Assembly (NCBI GenBank): GCA_050297855.1 | Contig: JBNKTC010000003.1 | Location: 1 to 28,015 of the forward strand | Direction: 5' to 3' | Source: SZUA-545 sp050297855 | Lineage (GTDB): Bacteria > Campylobacterota > Campylobacteria > Campylobacterales > SZUA-545 | DNA length: 28,015 nucleotides | Shown here: one piece after another, positions 22,030 through 28,015 of the stretch | Layout: each line of letters starts with the position of its first letter | How positions within the stretch are numbered: the first letter of the stretch is position 1 | Made by a program: the position numbers and the translations under genes | The notes under the pieces: generated by a model | Told to the model about the DNA's origin: nothing | What the model saw: the letters and a program-made list of their open reading frames with translations, nothing else | Database searches by the model: none

Positions 22030-22805
22030 GTAGAATCGTGACACTTTCCAGTCTCTTGGCAAAAGCCCTCCTTCGGGAGCAGGCAAGCTCCTTTTTCGGC
22101 GTGGTGGCTGTGGGTATCACCCTGGTTGCACTGCTGTTGGGCAAAACGGACATCGGGGTGAAGTATAAACTCTTTGGTGATCTGCTACTGGTCTCCCAGG
22201 GGTATCTCCTGTTGGTGGCGGCACTTATGTATACCTTTTTACAGATCCACCGGGAGCAGGCAGCTGGGCTTTTTCTTCTGCCTTTGGCCAACGGGATGAG
22301 CCGACAGGAGTACCTTTTGGCACGTGTGATCGCTCTGTGCCGTGTGGTTGGCACTGCCTGGCTGATATTTTTGGTAATTGATACCCTTCTTATATATATG
22401 GTTGCGGATACTCTCTTTTCTCTCTATTTCTGGCAGCTCTTCCTCTACTTGCTTTCCGCACTTTTTACGGTATTTATAGTGCTGACGCTTTCATTTTATG
22501 TCTCGGGTATGAATGCGGTTTTATACGGGATACTCTTTTTCCTTGCGGGAAGTGCCCTGGATGAGTTTTACCTATATACCCACGACACTTTATCCGGAGA
22601 GATGAAGCTACTGGCTGCACTGCTTTATTACGTATTACCAAATTTTTCGCTGTTTGATCTCCAGGGGCCGGTTGTCAACGGAAATGACCTGCCGCTTTGG
22701 GAGGGCTTTATCCTCCCGACTCTCTATTTTCTAACCTGGTCGGTTTTACTCTTTTTTATTGCCAGGAGACGATTCCAAAAAAAGGCACTAAGAGTTGGGG
22801 GATAG
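22026..22805 (+). CDS. ABC-2 type permease
   Basis: Membrane partner of the ATPase just upstream, 259 residues with about six hydrophobic segments (roughly 22-39, 52-71, 105-125, 131-155, 158-173 and 228-247). Between the second and third lies LANGMSRQEYLLARV, which resembles the coupling region of NosY-like permeases, where the phrase P-[xx]-R-x-x-[YF] follows a helix. The substrate cannot be told. The 4-base overlap with the ATPase and the close next gene argue for one three-gene operon. Confidence 0.85.
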   Translation: MSRIVTLSSLLAKALLREQASSFFGVVAVGITLVALLLGKTDIGVKYKLFGDLLLVSQGYLLLVAALMYTFLQIHREQAAGLFLLPLANGMSRQEYLLARVIALCRVVGTAWLIFLVIDTLLIYMVADTLFSLYFWQLFLYLLSALFTVFIVLTLSFYVSGMNAVLYGILFFLAGSALDEFYLYTHDTLSGEMKLLAALLYYVLPNFSLFDLQGPVVNGNDLPLWEGFILPTLYFLTWSVLLFFIARRRFQKKALRVGG

Positions 22806-22806
22806 A

Positions 22807-23448
22807 GTGGTCATGACGATGTCGGCGGCGCTTATCTGCCTGCTGGTATCACAGTTTCCCAAACCCAAACCTGTACAGGGTGAACCGGGATTGGATACGC
22901 CGGGGCCGCTTATGATACGTGCGGCAAGCAATATATCCCATACTCTGTGTGCTGATATTGTGTGGCTTGCTTCGTCTAAATCGACTGAAGGCGGTAACCT
23001 TGCAGGCGGTGCGGTGGGGTCAGAGGCAGAGCTTATCACCGTATTGGACCCCTCTTTTTTCCCTGCGATCCGCTATTATGCGACCTATCTGGCCGGAGTA
23101 GAGGGAAATATCTCTGCCGGTGCGGCACTCTATGAGACCGCGGGACGTTTTCTTCCGAATGATTTCCGGCTGATGTTCAGCGAGATGCTTCTTCGCGTGA
23201 CGTATGAAGAGCCCCTGGATAATGAGCGGATGATCATGCTTGCAAAACGTGCCGTTTTGTTGCCCGGGCGAAACAGGTACTTTGGGGATGTTGATTACAG
23301 TGCGATGGTCGAAGGGCTGATGGTTTATGCCGCAGACAGATTCCAACGCCGGAAACAGAAAAAAGTGGAGATGAAGTGGTTACTGGACCGGACCGTCGAC
23401 CCCGGGAGGAAAAGAGCGATCCTGAAGTATATGAAGACTATAGAGTGA
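22807..23448 (+). CDS. hypothetical membrane-anchored protein of the ABC operon
   Basis: A protein of about 213 residues that I do not recognise. I take the GTG at 22807, one base after the permease stop and four after a GGGGGA run; the ATG at 22813 or a TTG at 22795 (inside the permease gene) are also possible. A hydrophobic N-terminus (VVMTMSAALICLLVSQF) looks like an anchor or signal, followed by a proline-rich linker. The rest appears helical and might be TPR-like: ITVLDPSFFPAIRYYATYLAG, AALYETAGRFLPNDFRL and KRAVLLPGRNRYFGD read like degenerate helix-turn-helix units. A periplasmic partner for the transporter is a guess from context. Its last 11 bases overlap the convergent small gene. 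Confidence 0.75.
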   Translation: MVMTMSAALICLLVSQFPKPKPVQGEPGLDTPGPLMIRAASNISHTLCADIVWLASSKSTEGGNLAGGAVGSEAELITVLDPSFFPAIRYYATYLAGVEGNISAGAALYETAGRFLPNDFRLMFSEMLLRVTYEEPLDNERMIMLAKRAVLLPGRNRYFGDVDYSAMVEGLMVYAADRFQRRKQKKVEMKWLLDRTVDPGRKRAILKYMKTIE

Positions 23449-23662
23449 TCCGGTTGATTTTATCGTAGACCGTGTCGATCTCGTGTTGGAGATGGTGCTT
23501 GTCGATACTGTTTTTTACATACGCGGCCAACAGCTCTTTGACGCTGATATCGTCCGGATGGGTAAAATCTTCCTGGATGATCTTTTCGATCTCATCGGCA
23601 ATGTCGTCATTGAGGTTGATATCGTACTCTTTTTTATCGATCCTGAGCGTCACTTTTTTCAC
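23438..23662 (-). CDS. small conserved-looking protein (74 residues)
   Basis: A 74-residue soluble protein without cysteine. It starts at a GTG with GGAGA six bases upstream, a good ribosome binding site. The first residues (KKVTLRIDKKEYDINLND) predict a beta hairpin, the remainder two charged helices ending in EIDTVYDKINRITL. The opening strand looks a little like the start of ZapA, the FtsZ-ring factor, but the protein is shorter than ZapA and this is weak. It is divergent from aclB across 236 bases and overlaps the end of the ABC operon. Confidence 0.7.
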   Translation of the reverse strand: MKKVTLRIDKKEYDINLNDDIADEIEKIIQEDFTHPDDISVKELLAAYVKNSIDKHHLQHEIDTVYDKINRITL

Positions 23663-23777
23663 GCATATCTCCGAATGGTAAGCATATTTAGTCTGACCGA
23701 TTTTAGTACAACTTCTTTAAATAATCAACTATAAGAAAAAGTTTCAAATCTCTACACTTTGAGTTTATTAAGGGTTA

Positions 23778-23804
23778 AAATATGTTACAAAAATAAACAT
23801 ATTT
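23778..23804. promoter_or_regulatory. inverted repeat upstream of aclBA
   Basis: AAATATGTT (23778-23786) and AACATATTT (23796-23804) form a perfect 9-bp inverted repeat with a 9-base AT-rich spacer. Half-site centres are 18 bases apart, so a dimeric regulator could bind one DNA face. It lies about 30 to 70 bases upstream of the predicted acl promoter. The core ATGTTAC of the left arm recurs at 23856-23862. Within the divergent gap it could serve either aclBA or the small gene at 23662. Confidence 0.45.
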
Positions 23805-23836
23805 GAAAAAATTACCGTTTAAACACAGGGTTCTCT

Positions 23837-23876
23837 TTTAAAAAAGGTTTACAAAATGTTACTATTCCAGCAAAAT
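23837..23876 (+). promoter_or_regulatory. candidate aclBA promoter
   Basis: TTTACA (23848-23853) as -35 with CAAAAT (23871-23876) 17 bases on, or TTTAAA (23837-23842) with TACTAT (23860-23865) 17 bases on. The two -35 candidates together form TTTAAA-N5-TTTACA, an 11-bp-period repeat like that at hsrA. Only one arrangement is expected to be used. Confidence 0.45.
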
Positions 23877-23898
23877 CTTTATTTTAGGGAGAGTTAGG

Positions 23899-25236
23899 AT
23901 GGCTCAAAAGGCGATACGCGAATTTGATGCGAAATCTATTTTAGCAAAACATTGGGATAAATACTTTCCAAACTTTACTTATGCCTATGAAACAGTGCTG
24001 GTCCAAAACGGTGCAGAACTGAAAGAGGCAGCCAAAACAAAAAACTGGCTAAACGAAAAAGCCCTCGTAGCCAAGCCGGATATGCTGTTCGGTAAACGGG
24101 GTAAAAACGGCCTGGTCCTCTTTAGAGACAGCAAGCCGGGTGACGTAAAACTTGCAAAAGCGGCAAGTTGGATCGACGAAAAAGCAAACGGTAAACAGGA
24201 AGTCTACTTTGCATTTGACGGGGATACTCCTGCCGGCAAACCTTCTGTCGATTACCTGACACACTTCGTTGTCGAGCCGTTTACTCCGCACGAGCAAGAG
24301 GAAGAGTACTATATCTCTGCGACAGTTGTCGGCGATGACGATGTCCTGTACATGTCTGCCGAAGGTGGTATGGAAGTCGAAGAGGGCTGGGAAGAGAAAG
24401 TGACGGAAGTCGCTTTCAAAATTACTGAAACGGAAGAAGAGATCGCAGCTAAGATCAAAGCGAACGTCCCGGCGGACGTTGCGGACAAAGATAAAGCAGC
24501 ATTCGCAGATTTCGCGATCGGTTTCTTTAAAGCATACCGCGAACTGAACTTCGCATACCTCGAGATCAACCCGTTTGTTATGCAGGGCAACAAGATCGAG
24601 CTTCTGGACATGGTTGCCAAGCTTGACGATACTGCCGGCTTTATGATGACAGACGCATGGGGCGATGTGGAGTACCCGACAGCATTCGGTATGGAAGAGA
24701 AATCTCCGGAAGTCCTTGCTGTTGAAGAAGCGGATGCCAAAACTGGTGCGTCCCTTAAACTGACACTGCTCAAACCTGACGCTCGTATCTGGACAATGGT
24801 TGCCGGTGGTGGTGCGTCTGTTGTTTATGCCGATACGATCGCTGACCTTGCAGGTATCGATGACCTGGCCAACTACGGGGAGTACTCCGGTGGTCCGACA
24901 ACAGGTGAGACGAAGTTCTACGCAGAGACACTGCTTGATCTGATGACACGTAAAAAAGATGCCCAGGGCCGTGACAAGATCCTGATCATCGGTGGGGCGA
25001 TCGCGAACTTTACCGACGTTGCCAAAACATTCACCGGTATCATCCAGGCGTTTGAAAACTACGCTGACAAAATGAAAGAAGTCGGTATCAAGATCTACGT
25101 TCGACGTGGCGGACCTAACTATGAAAAAGGTCTGAAAGATATCAAAGAAGCGGCAGACAGACTCGGTCTGTGGATCGACGTTTACGGACCTGAAACACAC
25201 GTAACTGACATCGTGCGTATGGCAGTAGAGGCATAA
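23899..25236 (+). CDS. aclB: ATP citrate lyase, beta subunit
   Basis: Small subunit of ATP citrate lyase, which splits citrate to acetyl-CoA and oxaloacetate in the reductive TCA cycle. Its 445 residues match the N-terminal half of animal ACLY: an ATP-grasp part first (LVAKPDMLFGKRGKNGLV, about 55-72) with the EINPF turn near 225, then the citrate and CoA-ligase-like part with RIWTMVAGGGASVVYADTI, NYGEYSGGP, IIGGAIANFTDV and VRRGGPNY, all strongly conserved in the family. The start has AGGGAGAG upstream. Nine bases separate it from aclA. Codon use looks strongly biased, as for an abundant enzyme. Confidence 0.97.
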   Translation: MAQKAIREFDAKSILAKHWDKYFPNFTYAYETVLVQNGAELKEAAKTKNWLNEKALVAKPDMLFGKRGKNGLVLFRDSKPGDVKLAKAASWIDEKANGKQEVYFAFDGDTPAGKPSVDYLTHFVVEPFTPHEQEEEYYISATVVGDDDVLYMSAEGGMEVEEGWEEKVTEVAFKITETEEEIAAKIKANVPADVADKDKAAFADFAIGFFKAYRELNFAYLEINPFVMQGNKIELLDMVAKLDDTAGFMMTDAWGDVEYPTAFGMEEKSPEVLAVEEADAKTGASLKLTLLKPDARIWTMVAGGGASVVYADTIADLAGIDDLANYGEYSGGPTTGETKFYAETLLDLMTRKKDAQGRDKILIIGGAIANFTDVAKTFTGIIQAFENYADKMKEVGIKIYVRRGGPNYEKGLKDIKEAADRLGLWIDVYGPETHVTDIVRMAVEA

Positions 25237-25245
25237 GGAGAGAAG

Positions 25246-27051
25246 ATGGCACAACTATTTACTAGAGACACACAGGCAATTTTCTGGAACAACAACCGTT
25301 CTGCAATCCAGCGAATGCTTGATTATGATTACACAATCAAACGAGAAAAACCATCCGTAGCGGGTATCGTTGCTCCTACAAGCGGTAACAAATTTGACAA
25401 ATTCTTCTGGGGTGGTGACGAGATCATGATCCCACTGTACAAGAATACAGCCGAAGCAAAAGCTGCCCAGCCTCAGGCTGACGTACTTCTGAACTTCGCC
25501 TCTTTCCGTACAGCATACGATGTAACAATGGAAGCGCTGGACATCGGCGGTTTCAACTGCATCATGATCACGGCAGAAGGGATCCCTGAGAGACTGGCAC
25601 GTGGTATGAATGAGCGTGCAAGAAGCATGAATGTAACGGTTATCGGACCGGCTACGGTCGGTGGTATCGCTCCGGGTGCTTTCAAGATCGCAAACGTCGG
25701 CGGTACAATCGAAAACATCGTCAACTCCAAACTGCACAGAGCAGGTAGCTGCGGTCTGGTAACACGATCCGGCGGTCTGTTCAATGAGCTCTCCAACATC
25801 ATCTCCATCAACGCTGACGGGATTGCCGAAGGTGTTGCCATCGGTGGTGACCGTTTCGTTGGTTCCGTCTTTATCGACAACCTGCTTCGAATGGAAGAGA
25901 ACCCGGATGTTAAATACATGCTGCTTCTTGGCGAAGTCGGCGGTATCGAAGAGTACAAAGTGATCGAAGCGGTTAAATCCGGCAAGATCAAAAAACCGAT
26001 CATTGCATGGTGTATCGGTACAATCGCGAAATACTACGACAGCGGTGTCCAGTTCGGTCACGCAGGTGCCTCTGCGAATGCTGAGCGTGAAACAGCTGAA
26101 GCGAAAAACAAAGCAATGGCAGAAGCGGGTATTCACGTACCTGAGTCTTTCAACGACCTGCCGGCTACGATTAAAAAAGTATACGAAAGCCTCAACATCC
26201 CTGCGATCCCTGAGCCAGAGATGAATGTTGTACCAAAAGTCAGAAGAAGCAAACAGTTCATCTGTACGATCTCTGACGACAGAGGTGACGAAGCGACATA
26301 TGCCGGCTTCCCGATCTCTTCTGTTGCAACTCCGGACACCGGTAAAGGTATCGGTGATGTTGTTTCCCTGCTTTGGTTCAAAAAACAGTATCCGAAATGG
26401 GCGACAGACTTTATCGAAACAGTTATCAAAACCGTTGCAGACCACGGTCCGGCGGTTTCCGGTGCGCACAACGCGAAAGTTACTGCTCGTGCGGGTAAAT
26501 CTGTTGTTGAGTCCCTGGTAACCGGTCTTCTGACTATCGGACCAAGATTCGGTGGTGCGATCGACGGTGCAGCTCAGTACTTCAAGTATGCAGACGATAA
26601 CAACCTTTCTCCAAAAGAGTTCCTGAACTATATGAAAGGTGAAGGTATTCCGATCCCAGGGATTGGTCACCGTATCAAATCCCTCAAAAACCCTGACCTG
26701 CGTGTTAAAGGTCTGATGGATTATGCAGCGGCACACTTCCCGAAAACTCCGCTTCTTGATTATGCAAGAACGGTTGAAGCGCTGACAACGTCCAAAAAAG
26801 AGAACCTGATTCTGAACGTTGACGGTACGATCGGTATCCTGATGGTCGATATGTGGCGTGCTCTTGGTTACGCTGAAGAAGAGATTGATGAGTTTATCTC
26901 CAGCGGTACACTCAACGCCTTCTTTATCGTCGGCCGAAGCATCGGTTTCATCGGTCACGTACTGGACGAAAAACGTCTGGCTATGCCTATGTACCGACAT
27001 CCGATGGACGATATCCTCTACGACGTACAAAAAGCCGAAGAGATCAAGTAA
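25246..27051 (+). CDS. aclA: ATP citrate lyase, alpha subunit
   Basis: Large subunit, 601 residues, matching the C-terminal half of animal ACLY. The first part is a CoA-binding and phosphotransfer domain; H272 in QFGHAGASAN is the expected phosphohistidine. From about residue 335 a citrate-synthase-like domain follows with H400 (DHGPAVSGAHNA), H475 (PGIGHRIKSL) and D526 (NVDGTIG), the catalytic His and Asp of the fold. GGAGAGAAG just before the ATG is a strong ribosome binding site. With aclB it makes the complete enzyme and shows the organism can run the TCA cycle in reverse to fix carbon dioxide. Confidence 0.97.
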   Translation: MAQLFTRDTQAIFWNNNRSAIQRMLDYDYTIKREKPSVAGIVAPTSGNKFDKFFWGGDEIMIPLYKNTAEAKAAQPQADVLLNFASFRTAYDVTMEALDIGGFNCIMITAEGIPERLARGMNERARSMNVTVIGPATVGGIAPGAFKIANVGGTIENIVNSKLHRAGSCGLVTRSGGLFNELSNIISINADGIAEGVAIGGDRFVGSVFIDNLLRMEENPDVKYMLLLGEVGGIEEYKVIEAVKSGKIKKPIIAWCIGTIAKYYDSGVQFGHAGASANAERETAEAKNKAMAEAGIHVPESFNDLPATIKKVYESLNIPAIPEPEMNVVPKVRRSKQFICTISDDRGDEATYAGFPISSVATPDTGKGIGDVVSLLWFKKQYPKWATDFIETVIKTVADHGPAVSGAHNAKVTARAGKSVVESLVTGLLTIGPRFGGAIDGAAQYFKYADDNNLSPKEFLNYMKGEGIPIPGIGHRIKSLKNPDLRVKGLMDYAAAHFPKTPLLDYARTVEALTTSKKENLILNVDGTIGILMVDMWRALGYAEEEIDEFISSGTLNAFFIVGRSIGFIGHVLDEKRLAMPMYRHPMDDILYDVQKAEEIK

Positions 27052-27062
27052 CCCTCCAAGCA

Positions 27063-27091
27063 AAGAAGTGTGGCTTTATGCTACACTTCTT
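27063..27091. terminator. hairpin between aclA and a pseudopilin gene
   Basis: AAGAAGTGTGGC and GCTACACTTCTT form a 12-bp stem (one G-U) with a TTTAT loop, 11 bases after the aclA stop. It ends only three bases before the ATG at 27095, so it also covers the place where a ribosome binding site should be. The T-rich tail TTCTTCCT is poor. Terminator of aclBA, translation block, or both. Confidence 0.6.
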
Positions 27092-27094
27092 CCT

Positions 27095-27802
27095 ATGAAG
27101 CATGCGTTCACCCTCGTAGAGTTGATCATCATCGTGATCATAATCGGCATTATTGCCGTGACCGCTTCCACTTCCTTTTATAAAGATAGACTAACACCCG
27201 CAACAAACCAGCTCTTGGAGCATATTCGTTATACCCAGCAGTTGGCACTGAATCAGGATATGTTTATTCCTTCTCCCTATTTTTCAATCTATTCCGATAC
27301 GACACAGGCCCTAAAAGATTCAAAACAGTGGTTTAAGAAGTGGTGGCGGATACAGTTTCACAATAACGGCTCCTATTCAGTCTATTCTGACCACCCTACA
27401 AAAGGGAGTAGCAACCAATACGACTCAGATGTAGATGATAACGACCTGGTTGCCAAGGATCCACTGACAGGTTTATACCTATTCGGAAATCTGAGTGGTA
27501 GTTCTATCTATGAAGGGGATGAGCGTCTGGGCTTGGTTGATATGCAAAAAGTATACGGTGTGACGGTATCAATAAATAGTGCTTGTACGGGCGCCCATAT
27601 ACTATTTGACCATATGGGCAGGCCACATTGTAAAAAAAGTGCAAAGGGTGTCAACGTAGATAGTTTAAATCCTTATGATCGGATAGTCAGAGATTTTATT
27701 GCAATCACGTTGACGAAAGAGGATGGAAGTAGCAGCAAAACAATATGTGTCACACCCATCAGTGGATATGCATATATCACGGAGAAAAATGGCTGTCCTT
27801 AG
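27095..27802 (+). CDS. prepilin-type protein with no visible ribosome binding site
   Basis: A 235-residue prepilin: MKHA is followed by FTLVELIIIVIIIGIIAVTAS, with Ala at -1 and Glu at +5. The mature part looks like a GspH/FimT-like pseudopilin: the helix continues into LLEHIRYTQQLALNQD, the usual pattern for that group, then a beta domain. Three or four cysteines (near residues 170, 187, 220 and 234) may pair. YDSDVDDNDLVAKDPLTG (around residue 110) is an acidic, calcium-site-like loop. The ATG at 27095 lacks a ribosome binding site because a stem-loop occupies it; a GTG at 27068 would lie within the stem. The gene is less GC-rich than aclA. Confidence 0.85.
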   Translation: MKHAFTLVELIIIVIIIGIIAVTASTSFYKDRLTPATNQLLEHIRYTQQLALNQDMFIPSPYFSIYSDTTQALKDSKQWFKKWWRIQFHNNGSYSVYSDHPTKGSSNQYDSDVDDNDLVAKDPLTGLYLFGNLSGSSIYEGDERLGLVDMQKVYGVTVSINSACTGAHILFDHMGRPHCKKSAKGVNVDSLNPYDRIVRDFIAITLTKEDGSSSKTICVTPISGYAYITEKNGCP

Positions 27803-27811
27803 CTCTTACTA

Positions 27812-27817
27812 TATAAT
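27812..27817 (+). promoter_or_regulatory. isolated TATAAT after the pseudopilin
   Basis: A perfect -10 hexamer without a -35, ten bases after the pseudopilin stop. It might be a second, upstream promoter for the rRNA operon, or chance in AT-rich DNA. Confidence 0.25.
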
Positions 27818-27875
27818 GGGAAATAAGGAAATTCGCATCTTTTTGCAAAATATTAAAAAATAGGCCGATTTGCCC

Positions 27876-27904
27876 TTGACAACTTAAGGTTACGTTGCTA
27901 TAAT
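27876..27904 (+). promoter_or_regulatory. consensus promoter of an rRNA operon
   Basis: TTGACA (27876-27881), exactly 17 bases, TATAAT (27899-27904), with TGC before the -10 as an extended element. Both hexamers are perfect matches to the bacterial sigma-70 consensus. An A/T-rich tract (about 27849-27861) could be an UP element. The bases after the -10, TCCCCTC, form a C-rich discriminator, as at stringently controlled rRNA promoters. Confidence 0.9.
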
Positions 27905-27988
27905 TCCCCTCACAAAACGACGGAAGCGCATCGGGTTGATGGCTTCATAACTGGCTTTATAAGAGAGATGGTTAACGTTTTTTTTGAC

Positions 27989-28000
27989 GTTCTTTGACAA
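27989..28000 (+). promoter_or_regulatory. boxA-like element in the pre-16S leader
   Basis: GTTCTTTGACAA matches the E. coli rRNA boxA core GCTCTTTAACA in 9 of 11 positions. It stands about 80 bases after the expected transcription start, as in rRNA leaders where NusB and S10 load. The window ends at 28015, so the 16S gene itself begins past the edge. Confidence 0.65.
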
Positions 28001-28015
28001 CTAAGTAAGCAAACA

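Noticed and set aside
25255..27063. Long open frame on the minus strand opposite aclA
   Set aside because: It mirrors a highly biased coding gene on the plus strand, has a low-complexity Cys/Phe/Arg-rich product and no start signal. The same holds for the frame opposite aclB (24049-25254).
26858..27094. Pseudopilin gene starting inside aclA
   Set aside because: The frame is open there, but the product is a shifted reading of aclA; the prepilin leader starts at 27095.
1..28015. CRISPR array, tRNA genes, insertion sequences
   Set aside because: No regularly spaced repeats, cloverleaf with TTCGA-type arm, transposase or terminal repeats were seen on reading both strands; the hairpins listed are single.

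Overview
The window looks like chromosomal DNA of an autotrophic Campylobacterota (Epsilonproteobacteria), most like the Sulfurimonas/Sulfuricurvum/Sulfurovum groups. Three things point there. aclB-aclA encode a two-subunit ATP citrate lyase, a hallmark of the reductive TCA cycle. A response regulator has a DNA-binding half that I recall as almost the same as Helicobacter pylori HsrA (HP1043). petABC encodes a cytochrome bc1 complex with a di-haem cytochrome c subunit. Genus cannot be fixed by reading alone. Most of the window is moderately GC-rich; the first gene and several intergenic regions are clearly more AT-rich.

Layout. 1-764: 3' part of an AT-rich gene with a GT-B/PseG-like look. 823-3510: petABC, closed by a perfect hairpin. 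3574-5879 (minus): pglC-pglD-pglE, an overlapping module for UDP-bacillosamine-type sugars and their transfer to lipid. 5973-7895: nitrilase-fold amidohydrolase, pcm, and an unrecognised small protein. 7892-9219 (minus): mnmD-like methyltransferase then ribE. 9339-10334 (minus) nadA, divergent from plsY-folB (10449-11389). 11505-12176: hsrA. 12292-14015: ferredoxin-ppx/gppA. 14025-16319 (minus): bamA, divergent from tyrA. 17246-19929 (minus): type II secretion-like operon of gspG, a pseudopilin, gspF and a GspJ-like pseudopilin. 20029: proC. 20800-21303 (minus): another pseudopilin. 21418-23448: ABC ATPase, permease and an unrecognised anchored protein. 23438-23662 (minus): small conserved-looking protein. 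23899-27051: aclBA. 27095-27802: a fifth pseudopilin. 27876-28015: consensus ribosomal promoter and pre-16S leader, so an rRNA operon starts just past the right edge.

How it fits together. The window is mostly core metabolism: electron transport (petABC), carbon fixation (aclBA), NAD, riboflavin, folate, proline, tyrosine and phospholipid synthesis, outer-membrane assembly (BamA), and protein/tRNA maintenance (Pcm, MnmD). Accessory interest lies in the five prepilin-type proteins at three loci within 10 kb, two of them with acidic, calcium-site-like loops; in the ABC cassette whose ATPase starts at its Walker A loop; and in the AT-rich promoters of hsrA, the ferredoxin gene and acl, which share an 11-bp-period direct repeat. 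No CRISPR array, insertion sequence, tRNA or phage gene was seen. No stretch over 300 bases lacks a gene.
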